From positions 1 to 48,048 of the forward strand of contig NZ_JAAGPF010000016.1 in the NCBI RefSeq assembly GCF_017104645.1: a DNA stretch of 48,048 bases, written 5' to 3'. Position 1 is the first letter of the stretch. Each line of letters starts with the position of its first letter. The position numbers and the translations under genes are program-made. Under the pieces are notes generated by a model. That model was not told where the DNA came from. It ran no database searches and worked only from the letters and a program-made list of their open reading frames with translations. This stretch comes from Burkholderia sp. Ac-20379. GTDB taxonomy: Bacteria; Pseudomonadota; Gammaproteobacteria; Burkholderiales; Burkholderiaceae. Of the stretch, positions 1 to 6,898 are shown piece by piece.

Positions 1-13
1 TTTTTAAAGAGCA
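1..13 (-). promoter_or_regulatory. rRNA operon boxA antitermination site
   Basis: On the minus strand these bases read TGCTCTTTAAAAA, very close to the boxA consensus TGCTCTTTAACA that recruits the Nus factors to rRNA transcripts. It lies downstream of two tandem promoters on the same strand (72-100 and 245-273). This indicates that a 16S rRNA gene starts shortly beyond the left edge of the window, read leftwards. The 16S gene itself is not visible. Confidence 0.8.
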
Positions 14-43
14 TTTCCGAGAGAAGCTTGGCTTCGTTTCGGC

Positions 44-60
44 GCTGCGTTTTCAGCAGC
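44..60 (-). promoter_or_regulatory. boxB-like hairpin of the rRNA leader
   Basis: A 5-bp inverted repeat (GCTGC / GCAGC on the minus strand) encloses the 7-base loop TGAAAAC. It lies between promoter P2 and boxA. The position and shape match the boxB element that precedes boxA in bacterial rRNA leaders. The stem is short, so the call rests mainly on position. Confidence 0.5.
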
Positions 61-71
61 AGAGAAGCGAG

Positions 72-100
72 ATTATGAAGAACATTTTGAAGCGCGTCAA
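72..100 (-). promoter_or_regulatory. rRNA operon promoter P2 (sigma-70 type)
   Basis: On the minus strand a -35 box TTGACG (95-100) and a -10 box CATAAT (72-77) are separated by exactly 17 bases. Each box has 5 of 6 consensus bases. It lies downstream of a second strong promoter at 245-273 and upstream of boxA, the usual tandem P1/P2 layout of rRNA operons. Confidence 0.75.
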
Positions 101-244
101 CTACTTTTTTCAGCGCTTCGATCAACATACTGCATCGATCGAGTTCTTCATCAGTTCAAGGATGCTGCCAGCAACTCGGCGCTTCCCTTGTCCTGCCTTG
201 CTTCCCCTCCCGTTCTGCGTTTCCGTCACCGCGAGAGAGGCCGA

Positions 245-273
245 ATTCTAAGGAAGCTTTCCCAATCGCGCAA
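245..273 (-). promoter_or_regulatory. rRNA operon promoter P1 with UP-like A-tract
   Basis: On the minus strand the -35 box TTGCGC (268-273) and the -10 box TAGAAT (245-250) are separated by 17 bases. A run of seven A residues (T on the plus strand, 288-294) lies just upstream of the -35 box, like an UP element. The bases after the -10 box are GC-rich, as in the discriminators of stringently controlled rRNA promoters. Short open frames across 188-430 on the plus strand overlap this promoter and are not believed to be genes. Confidence 0.75.
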
Positions 274-348
274 GAGGGTTCGAGCAATTTTTTTGCATGC
301 TTCGAATTCGCTCATCGACAATACCGCTCCCTACCGCCTCATGCCTAC

Positions 349-372
349 GCACGAACGCACGCTCGTTCGTGC
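349..372. promoter_or_regulatory. Perfect 9-bp inverted repeat between the rRNA promoter and the DUF2863 gene
   Basis: GCACGAACG and its exact complement CGTTCGTGC flank the six-base loop CACGCT. No T-run follows on either strand, so it is not an intrinsic terminator. It sits in the divergent spacer, upstream of rRNA P1 and of the DUF2863 gene at 444. It could be an operator or a structured RNA segment. A possible weak -10 box TAAAAT for the rightward gene is at 400-405. Confidence 0.35.
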
Positions 373-443
373 GAACCGCAGCATCCGGCAGGAACGGACT
401 AAAATGGCAGGTTCATCGCACCCACTCTAATTGATCGAGATCT

Positions 444-1661
444 ATGCGCCAGCGAACCGCCAAACGCCTTCCCCCCGATGCCGACAAACTGGTCGGCCTG
501 TCGCTCGCGCTGTTCGCGTCCGGCAGCCGCGTTGAAGACCGGTTCTGGGAAGCGAAGCTCGACGCGCTGCTCACCAAGGTGATCCGCAACGGCAATCAAA
601 CGACCCTCGACGCCGCGCTCGACCATCTGCAACAGAATCACCCGGACGCCTACGGCGCGCTCGCCGACATGGCCGAAACGCACAGCGAATCGCTGCTGCT
701 CGAACACGAAGGGCAAACGCACGAGGCACTGCTCGTCGCGATACCGATTCTCGCCTGGACGCGCTACATGATTCCGTCCGGCCCGCTCAAGACGGAAATC
801 GCCGATGTGCTGCGCACGCATCTGCAAGCGCATGTGCTGGCGGAACAAACGCACGTCGCGCTCGCGCCGTTCCTCTACAGCATCGATCAGTTGCCGCGCC
901 ATCACGTCGAGGCCTACCGCCTCACGCAGCAATTGGCGCAAGCCGCGTTGGCCGGGCAGACGCCGCGCATCAACTTCGGCGACCTGCCCGAGACGTCTCC
1001 GATCCTCGCCGACCCGCGCTTTCTGCTCGCCGTCGTCGCCGCGCCCGCCGGCGCGGCCATGTTCCGCTGGCAGGAAGAAGATCAGGGCGCGCGCATCGAG
1101 CGCAGCCAATGCCTCGAACAATGGACGAGCCAGGGCGGCGCCAATCTGTCCGCCGCGTTGCCGGGCTGCGAATTCGAATGCCTGCTGCCCGACGCCTACT
1201 ACTCGGCCTGCCGCGACGCCGACGAGCGCGTGCGCCCGCACACCGTTCGCACCGCAATCCGTTATCTGTTCGACACGATCGGTGCCGCACCGCAGGAACT
1301 GCGCGCCGTGGTTGCCGGTTTCGGCGAGCGGCGCATCGACGAATACCGAATCGGTTTCACGCGCCGCGGCAGCAACGACGTGATCTACGGCGTGGTGTGG
1401 CCGCTTTACGGCCGCGAGAATGGCGACCTCGCGGCCGAAGACACGATGATCGACGCGGATACGCCGATGGACGGGCCGCTCGAGGAAATCGTCTCGCTGC
1501 TCAAGGAAACGGGCGTCACCGACATCCGCCGACATGCCGGCCGCTTCGAGCCGGAGTACTGCGACGACTGCGGCGTTCCGCTCTATGCCGACCCGCTCGG
1601 CGAAATTGTCCACGCCGAAATGCCGGAAGATGCATCACCGGCCCAACCGCACTTTCATTGA
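444..1661 (+). CDS. DUF2863 family protein
   Basis: A 405-residue cytoplasmic protein of unknown function, resembling the DUF2863 family that I know from Burkholderiales. No signal peptide or membrane segment is visible. The N-terminal third is helical and begins with a basic stretch (MRQRTAKR). The far C-terminus has a CxxC pair (Cys373 and Cys376 in CDDCG) followed by several histidines, which might bind one metal ion; that is inference. The ATG at 444 has only a weak ribosome binding site. The gene diverges from the rRNA operon promoters and ends at a strong intrinsic terminator, so it appears to be monocistronic. Confidence 0.75.
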   Translation: MRQRTAKRLPPDADKLVGLSLALFASGSRVEDRFWEAKLDALLTKVIRNGNQTTLDAALDHLQQNHPDAYGALADMAETHSESLLLEHEGQTHEALLVAIPILAWTRYMIPSGPLKTEIADVLRTHLQAHVLAEQTHVALAPFLYSIDQLPRHHVEAYRLTQQLAQAALAGQTPRINFGDLPETSPILADPRFLLAVVAAPAGAAMFRWQEEDQGARIERSQCLEQWTSQGGANLSAALPGCEFECLLPDAYYSACRDADERVRPHTVRTAIRYLFDTIGAAPQELRAVVAGFGERRIDEYRIGFTRRGSNDVIYGVVWPLYGRENGDLAAEDTMIDADTPMDGPLEEIVSLLKETGVTDIRRHAGRFEPEYCDDCGVPLYADPLGEIVHAEMPEDASPAQPHFH

Positions 1662-1693
1662 GCCGACAACGCCTCACCGCTCCGTGCCGTGAC

Positions 1694-1724
1694 AAAGAGC
1701 CGCCAATTGGGCGGCTCTTTTTTT
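1694..1724 (+). terminator. Intrinsic terminator after the DUF2863 gene
   Basis: A perfect 11-bp stem (AAAGAGCCGCC, 1694-1704, and its complement, 1710-1720) closes a five-base loop. A run of seven T residues begins at 1718. It lies 32 bases after the stop codon. Confidence 0.92.
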
Positions 1725-1840
1725 ACATACTTGCGCTTCTTCCTATGACTTTCAGCTAGGCCGACACGACCCCGGCGTTTTGTCATGATGACCGGGACGA
1801 TACATCGTCATCCCTCGATAACGCGAACAAGGAGGCAGAG

Positions 1841-2677
1841 ATGAGATTCATGGTGTTGAGTCCAGATGCGGAACGCCGCGACGGCTTGAAGGCATTGCTG
1901 CGGCAGATCGATCGACGAAGCGGTTACAGCGACGCGAGGGATTGGCGGCAAGCCATGCGTCTGGTCAAGCAAGGCAGCTTCGACATGATCGTCGTCGATG
2001 CGCCGCAGGGGGTGCGCCTCGCCGATCTTCGCGCGCTCTGCGATACGTGCGCGCCGACACCCGTGGCCGTGCTGATCGATGCGACATCGCGCGAGGCGGC
2101 GCGAGAACAATTCGCCACGGGCGCACAAGGGCTGGTGCCGCGCAACATGGGCTCGCATCTGGTGATACGCGCGTTTGAAATGGTGTTGCTCGGCGGTTAC
2201 TACGTCCCGCCCGGAGCGCTCGACCTGATCGGAACACAGGTCGACGGCGCCCGTACCGCGCATATCGTCAACCGTATCCCACTGCGCCGGCGGCCGACGG
2301 TCGGCACGCTGTCTCCGCGGCAAGCGCAGATCATGCGCTTCGTCCATATGGGCAATACCAACAAGATGATCGCGCGCACGCTCGGTATCAGCGAGGGCAC
2401 CGTCAAGATCCATCTGGCCAGTATTTTCCAGCAACTCGGCGCGGCCAACCGCGCCGCCGCCGTCGCCATCTACAATGGCTGGCTGCCGCCGCATCTCGAG
2501 GTGCTGGCCACCCAGCCACACGGGTTTCCGCGGCCGGTGCTGGGCGCGCCCGGGGTAACGCCGCTGCGCGCTCATGTGCCTCGCAAAAGGTATCCGATGA
2601 GCACCTGCGACGGCCCCAATGCGCCGATGCCGATGGCGGCCGAACCGGCGCCGGCGACGCTGAAACGCAACACCTGA
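1841..2677 (+). CDS. LuxR-family response regulator with imperfect receiver domain
   Basis: A 278-residue DNA-binding regulator. Residues 1-125 look like a receiver domain: an aspartate is at the phosphorylation position (Asp53 in VVDAP), but the N-terminal acidic pair is reduced to SPD and the conserved lysine is replaced by arginine (LVPRN). Residues about 150-215 form a LuxR/GerE helix-turn-helix (LSPRQAQIMRFV, then ISEGTVKIHLASIF). About 60 residues of proline-rich, probably disordered tail follow. The start has a good ribosome binding site (AAGGAGG). No histidine kinase gene is nearby, so it is an orphan and its signal is unknown. Phosphorylation-independent action is possible. Confidence 0.85.
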   Translation: MRFMVLSPDAERRDGLKALLRQIDRRSGYSDARDWRQAMRLVKQGSFDMIVVDAPQGVRLADLRALCDTCAPTPVAVLIDATSREAAREQFATGAQGLVPRNMGSHLVIRAFEMVLLGGYYVPPGALDLIGTQVDGARTAHIVNRIPLRRRPTVGTLSPRQAQIMRFVHMGNTNKMIARTLGISEGTVKIHLASIFQQLGAANRAAAVAIYNGWLPPHLEVLATQPHGFPRPVLGAPGVTPLRAHVPRKRYPMSTCDGPNAPMPMAAEPAPATLKRNT

Positions 2678-2737
2678 CGGCGGGGCGGACGTCGATTCGG
2701 TTCCCATTTTTTAGCTTCAACGAGTAATATTAAAACC

Positions 2738-3412
2738 ATGGGTTTCCTGTACACGCCGCTTCCGCTTTGGGTCGCTGCCGGTAGCTGGATCGCTGCCGGG
2801 CTGCTGCTCGCGCTCGCGTTGTGGAAACGTCCGTTCAATCGCCTGAAGGATCCAACGCTGCAACACGTCTGGTGCGCCTTGATCGCCACCATCACCGTGT
2901 TGTGGGCATCGAATGCATGGCTCGACGACGGTCTGGTCATGCATCTGCTTGGCGCGACGTTGATCGCCACCCTGTTCGACTGGACACTCGCGCTGGTGGC
3001 CATGGGCGCGGTCACCGGCATTGCTGCCGTCGTCTTCGATGCAACCTGGCAAGGCATTGGCCTCACCTATCTCGTCTACGGCGCGCTCCCGGTCGCCGTG
3101 TCCACGTTGATGCAACGTGCGGCGGCCGCTTGGTTGCCGCACAACCTGCTGACCTTCATCGTCGGTCAGGGCTTCGTCGCGCCGGCCGTCACGATCGGTG
3201 CGGTGGCCGCAGCTGCGGCCGGCGTGCAGATCGGGCTGGCCGATGGCTCGACGCTGGTCGTGCCAGCGGGCTACAGCCTGAACACGTTGCTGCTTGCGCT
3301 TGGCGAAGCATGGTTCACCGGCATGGCCACGGCGCTGATCGCGATCTACAAGCCGGAGTGGGTCACCACATTCGACGTGCGCCGATACCGGCTCGGTGGG
3401 CCGCGGGCGTGA
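2738..3412 (+). CDS. CbiM-like / COG3235 integral membrane protein
   Basis: A 224-residue inner membrane protein with about six hydrophobic segments. Motifs such as LQHVW, MHLLGATLIATLFDW and LPHNLLTFIV match the COG3235 family, which is often labelled an energy-coupling-factor transporter permease related to CbiM. CbiM proteins take part in cobalt or nickel uptake. The typical N-terminal metal-binding start of CbiM is not present, and no CbiN, CbiO or CbiQ partner is encoded nearby. A metal transport role is therefore only a family-based suggestion. It starts 60 bases after the LuxR gene and may share its transcript. Confidence 0.65.
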   Translation: MGFLYTPLPLWVAAGSWIAAGLLLALALWKRPFNRLKDPTLQHVWCALIATITVLWASNAWLDDGLVMHLLGATLIATLFDWTLALVAMGAVTGIAAVVFDATWQGIGLTYLVYGALPVAVSTLMQRAAAAWLPHNLLTFIVGQGFVAPAVTIGAVAAAAAGVQIGLADGSTLVVPAGYSLNTLLLALGEAWFTGMATALIAIYKPEWVTTFDVRRYRLGGPRA

Positions 3413-3457
3413 CACGCTCGCGATGTGCCAAAGTATTTTCGCGCCATGACATTTCGC

Positions 3458-3471
3458 ATTCAACGTTGAAT
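3458..3471. promoter_or_regulatory. 14-bp perfect palindrome upstream of the lysine-tailed exported protein
   Basis: The bases ATTCAACGTTGAAT are identical on both strands. The site lies in the 160-base spacer between the CbiM-like gene and the gene starting at 3573. Its size and symmetry fit a dimeric repressor site. No regulator for it can be named. Confidence 0.35.
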
Positions 3472-3572
3472 GGATCGCGGCACGTCAAAAAAATTGCGCT
3501 AAGATTGAACTCTTGCCATTCGCCGTGCATCTTACGTGCCCGGCGTCTTCACTCCGCACTCTCAAATTCCTG

Positions 3573-4202
3573 ATGGACAGCTTCCCCGCCCAGCGTCTTT
3601 TTGGCGTGTTCGGCAAGCTGGCAGCCTGTGTCGCAGGCCTGTCGCTTGCGCTTTCCGCCCCCGCCTTTGCCGATCTGCTCGATCAGCGCACCGAACTGAT
3701 CAACAAGTACATCACCGAGATGCACGCCGATCCGCTCGTTGCCGATTGCGCCGCTCACGGCAACTTCATCGCGAGCACCTCGTCGGCATTCGACCACGTC
3801 GAATTTCCGCCCAGCGCCTTCGACACCAACAATGCCACGGTCACGCCCTGGAACGATTCGTTCGACGAAGGCAAGCAGCGCGTCAAGGTCGACAATATCG
3901 TGACCGTTCAAGGGCTCGGCATTCCGCAGAACGGCGGCGATCCCTCCGCGCTGAAATTCCGCTGCGGCTATGTCGGCAGCCAGATGCTCGCGTTCGGCTG
4001 GAACGACCCGGTCCCGCCCGCGAAGCCACGCGTCGAGCGTGCGAGTTCGTCGAAGCAGCGCCTCCACGGCCGGCACGTCAAGAACGTCAAGTCGAAGACG
4101 AAAGCCAAGGCCAGCAGCAAATCGACGCGCAAGGCCAGTACGGTCAAGAAGTCGACGGCGTCGAAGAAGGTTGTGAAGAAGAAATCCACGTCGAAGAAGT
4201 AA
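3573..4202 (+). CDS. Exported BspC-like protein with lysine-rich C-terminal tail
   Basis: A 209-residue protein when started at the ATG at 3573, which gives a clean signal peptide (residues 1-33, cleavage after AFA). An upstream in-frame ATG at 3513 would spoil the signal. Residues 34-150 form the conserved part, with two cysteines (Cys59 and Cys131) that could form a disulfide; it resembles the BspC-domain family of Burkholderiales. Residues 151-209 are almost only Lys, Ser, Thr, Ala, Val and Arg, with repeats such as KKSTASKK, like the tails of bacterial histone-H1-like proteins. Behind a signal peptide such a tail would meet anionic envelope polymers rather than DNA. The function is unknown. 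Confidence 0.7.
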   Translation: MDSFPAQRLFGVFGKLAACVAGLSLALSAPAFADLLDQRTELINKYITEMHADPLVADCAAHGNFIASTSSAFDHVEFPPSAFDTNNATVTPWNDSFDEGKQRVKVDNIVTVQGLGIPQNGGDPSALKFRCGYVGSQMLAFGWNDPVPPAKPRVERASSSKQRLHGRHVKNVKSKTKAKASSKSTRKASTVKKSTASKKVVKKKSTSKK

Positions 4203-4230
4203 GCGGCGCAAGATTCGCCAGCGAACGAAA

Positions 4231-4265
4231 AAGGCCGGAATGTTTTGACATTCCGGCCTTTTGCT
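4231..4265. terminator. Bidirectional intrinsic terminator
   Basis: A perfect 12-bp stem (AAAGGCCGGAAT, 4231-4242, pairing with 4251-4262) closes an eight-base loop. T residues follow on the plus strand, and the A-run at 4229-4233 gives a U-run on the minus strand. It serves the exported-protein gene ending at 4202 and the convergent carboxypeptidase gene ending at 4284. Confidence 0.88.
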
Positions 4266-4283
4266 TTCAGTGCACGCGATCGA

Positions 4284-5435
4284 TCAGGCGAAACGCTGCA
4301 CGTGATTGAGAATCGGCAACAGCATGGAGGCACCGAGCGATGCGCTGCGCTCGCCGTTCCAGCCCACGCGCTCGTCGGGCAGATTGGCGTTGTCCTTGAA
4401 CGGCATTTCGAGCGTCAGCGACAGGCAGCCGAACGCGTGCCCGATGTACTTCGAGGCCAGCTTCAGCGCGTCCTCGCGATACTTGCCGGCCGGATAGCCA
4501 TATTCGTCCTGGAAATCCGGGCTCGCCTGCTTGAACGCGGCGATGAACGCGTCCTGCTCCTCGCGCTGACGATCGGTAAAGCCCGGCAGCATCTCCGAAC
4601 CGGCCACGAACACGTAAGGCAGATCCTCGTCGCCGTGGATGTCGAAGAACATGTCGCAACCGATCGCATGGATCGCATCGCGAACCACCAGCACTTCGGG
4701 GCTGCGCGCCGCATCGGGCGCCATCCACTCGCGATTCAGGTTCGCGCCGACGGCATTGGTGCGCAGGTTGCCGTGCACGCTGCCATCCGGATTCATGTTC
4801 GCGACGATATAGAACGTCGCGTGGTCATAGAGCTTGCGCGCCACCGCGTCGCCGGCCCAATCGCCCCAGCCGGCCAGGCGCTTGACGAGCCCCTCGACGA
4901 ACCATTCGGCCATCGATTCGCCCGGATGCTGGCGCGCGATGATCCAGACTTTCTTCTTCGCGCCCGTTTCGTCGGGCGTACCCAGCACCAGCAGCGACAT
5001 CGGCCGGCCTTCGGCGGTGCGGCCGAGATCGACCACGTTGGCCTGCGGCATCTGCTGCACCGCGCCGAGAAACTCCGAATGGCGTTCCTCGCCGTACGGC
5101 TCGAAATACGCGTAGTAGATGCTGTCGAAATCGGGCGTGTGATCGATCGTCATCACGGTGCCGTCGAATTCGGTCGGCACGCGGAACCAGTTCACACGGT
5201 CATAGCTCGCGACCGCGCGGTAACCGCGCCAGCCAGCCGGATAGGCGCTTTCATGCGCGTTCTCGAAACGCATCACGCAGCGCTCGCCGCGTGCGCCGGA
5301 CAGGCGGAAATAGAACCACTGGGCGAACGTCGACTGATTGTCGCTGCGAATGCGCAAGCGGATCGCATCGGGGCTGTCGCACGACACGACGTCGATCGCG
5401 CCGGCGTCGAACTGGGTGGAAATCGAGAGCGTCAT
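4284..5435 (-). CDS. M14-family (cytosolic-type) zinc carboxypeptidase
   Basis: A 383-residue peptidase with no signal peptide. The N-terminal 120 residues form the beta-rich domain typical of cytosolic (Nna1/AGTPBP1-like) M14 carboxypeptidases. The zinc site is visible: HPGES supplies the first His and Glu, and FFDIHGDED the second His. LEMPFKDN carries the probable catalytic Glu. The family removes C-terminal residues or side-chain amino acids; the bacterial substrate is unknown. The ATG at 5435 was chosen because AGGAG lies just upstream; an extended frame to 5474 lacks a ribosome site. The yaaA gene lies 69 bases upstream on the same strand. Confidence 0.88.
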   Translation of the reverse strand: MTLSISTQFDAGAIDVVSCDSPDAIRLRIRSDNQSTFAQWFYFRLSGARGERCVMRFENAHESAYPAGWRGYRAVASYDRVNWFRVPTEFDGTVMTIDHTPDFDSIYYAYFEPYGEERHSEFLGAVQQMPQANVVDLGRTAEGRPMSLLVLGTPDETGAKKKVWIIARQHPGESMAEWFVEGLVKRLAGWGDWAGDAVARKLYDHATFYIVANMNPDGSVHGNLRTNAVGANLNREWMAPDAARSPEVLVVRDAIHAIGCDMFFDIHGDEDLPYVFVAGSEMLPGFTDRQREEQDAFIAAFKQASPDFQDEYGYPAGKYREDALKLASKYIGHAFGCLSLTLEMPFKDNANLPDERVGWNGERSASLGASMLLPILNHVQRFA

Positions 5436-5504
5436 CTTGTCTCCTGGGCGCGGCGCCCTCGTGAGACGCCGCAAAAGGTCAAACCGCCGCGGACGGCGCG
5501 TGGG

Positions 5505-6287
5505 TCACGCGTCGAGACGGCGGCGGAACACGTAGGTGGAATCGTTCGATGCCGATGCCTCGAATGCATAACCTTCCTCGGCGAAATCACGCAGCCGCTC
5601 GGCCGACGCGATCCGGTTCGTGACCGCGTAGCGCGCCATCAGGCCGCGCGCGCGTTTCGCGTGGAAGCTGATGATCTTGTAGCGGCCGCCCTTCCAGTCC
5701 TCGAACACCGGCGTGACGACCGGCGCATCCAGCAGCTTCGGCTTGACCGACTTGAAGTATTCCGTCGAGGCGCAATTCACGAGCACGCGCGCATCGTCGC
5801 TGCGGGTGGCGAGCTGGGTGTTCAGCGCACGCGTGATGCGCTCGCCCCAGAACGCGTAGAGATCCTTGCCGCGCGGATTTTCGAAACGGGTGCCCATTTC
5901 GAGCCGGTACGGCTGCAGCAGATCGAGCGGACGCAGCAGGCCGTACAGACCGGACAGCACACGCACATGCTGCTGCGCGTAATCGAGATCGGCGGCCGAC
6001 AGCGAACGCGCGTCGAAGCCTTCATATACGTCGCCGTTGAACGCGAGCACCGCCTGTTTCGCGTTGTCGGCCGTGAACTGGCGCGACCAATCGGCGTAAC
6101 GCTGGAAATTGAGATGGGCGAGCGGATCCGAAATGTCCATCAGCGAGGCAATCTGCTGGGGCGACAATTTCCGCAATCCATCGATCAACTGAGCCGCGTC
6201 GTCGACGAAATCGGGCAGCGTATGCGTCGGGATATGGGGCGGGGTCTCGTAATCGAGCGATTTCGCGGGAGAGAGAACGATTATCAT
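5505..6287 (-). CDS. yaaA: Peroxide stress protein YaaA
   Basis: A 260-residue protein of the YaaA/DUF328 family, full length for the family. It begins with the hallmark [12 protein letters not shown] and contains [12 protein letters not shown] and [13 protein letters not shown]. In E. coli YaaA is induced by OxyR and limits intracellular free iron, protecting DNA from peroxide. The fold binds DNA, but its mechanism is unsettled. The gene is divergent from the PIN-domain gene at 6345; the 57-base spacer must hold both promoters. Confidence 0.93.
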   Translation of the reverse strand: MIIVLSPAKSLDYETPPHIPTHTLPDFVDDAAQLIDGLRKLSPQQIASLMDISDPLAHLNFQRYADWSRQFTADNAKQAVLAFNGDVYEGFDARSLSAADLDYAQQHVRVLSGLYGLLRPLDLLQPYRLEMGTRFENPRGKDLYAFWGERITRALNTQLATRSDDARVLVNCASTEYFKSVKPKLLDAPVVTPVFEDWKGGRYKIISFHAKRARGLMARYAVTNRIASAERLRDFAEEGYAFEASASNDSTYVFRRRLDA

Positions 6288-6344
6288 AGAGGCTCGCCGG
6301 CACGCGCTAAGGTGCCGTCAGACGAAAACCACCGATTGTAACGA

Positions 6345-6836
6345 ATGCCCAGCTCCAACGCTCCGCGAGACGGGCGCCGCGTCGTGCTCGACTCGAATGT
6401 CTGGATCGATATCCTCGTGTTCGACGACCCGGCCGCGCGCCCGATCCACGCCGCGCTCGAAAGCGGCACGCTGGTCGCGCTGATCGACGCGCGCTGCCTG
6501 AGGGAACTCGAACGCGTGCTCGATTATCCGCAGTTCGCGCCGCGCCAGATCGACAAATCCGCCGCCCTGGCAGCCGTCGCGCGGCTCGCGCAGCAGGTCG
6601 ACACCTCCGCGCCCCTGCCCGACGACGCGCTGCCGCTGCCGAAATGCCGCGATCGCGACGACCAGAAATTCCTCGACCTCGCGCGCGCCGCCGCAGCCGA
6701 TTGGCTCGTCTCCAAGGATCGCGACCTGCTGAAGCTGACGCGCCGCACCGAACGCGATTTCCAGTTCCGGATCCTGCAGCCCGCACCGTTCGCCGCGGCC
6801 TGCGGGCTGACGCCGGCCGAACCGGCACCCGCCTGA
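6345..6836 (+). CDS. PIN-domain protein (COG1569 type, putative RNase)
   Basis: A 163-residue protein with a PIN nuclease fold. Acidic metal-binding residues are visible in order: Asp16 (VLDSNVW), Glu54 (LRELERVL), Asp103-Asp106 (CRDRDDQKF) and Asp125 (SKDRDLL). The family is often labelled the toxin of a toxin-antitoxin pair, but no small antitoxin gene is present on either side: yaaA is divergent upstream and an aminotransferase follows after 62 bases. A housekeeping RNase role is as likely as a toxin role. Confidence 0.8.
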   Translation: MPSSNAPRDGRRVVLDSNVWIDILVFDDPAARPIHAALESGTLVALIDARCLRELERVLDYPQFAPRQIDKSAALAAVARLAQQVDTSAPLPDDALPLPKCRDRDDQKFLDLARAAAADWLVSKDRDLLKLTRRTERDFQFRILQPAPFAAACGLTPAEPAPA

Positions 6837-6898
6837 GCGCACGGCACCGCCGCCCGGAATCCGCCCTTCACCGAATCGAACCGAACGCCCGACCCACG

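Noticed and set aside
188..430. A short 80-codon open frame at the left edge
   Set aside because: It overlaps rRNA promoter P1 and the inverted repeat, has no ribosome site and no family resemblance.
4245..6341. A 698-codon open frame on the plus strand, opposite the carboxypeptidase and yaaA
   Set aside because: It begins inside a terminator region and mirrors two well-supported minus-strand genes.
6345..6836. Complete toxin-antitoxin module
   Set aside because: No antitoxin-sized gene lies before or after the PIN gene on the same strand.
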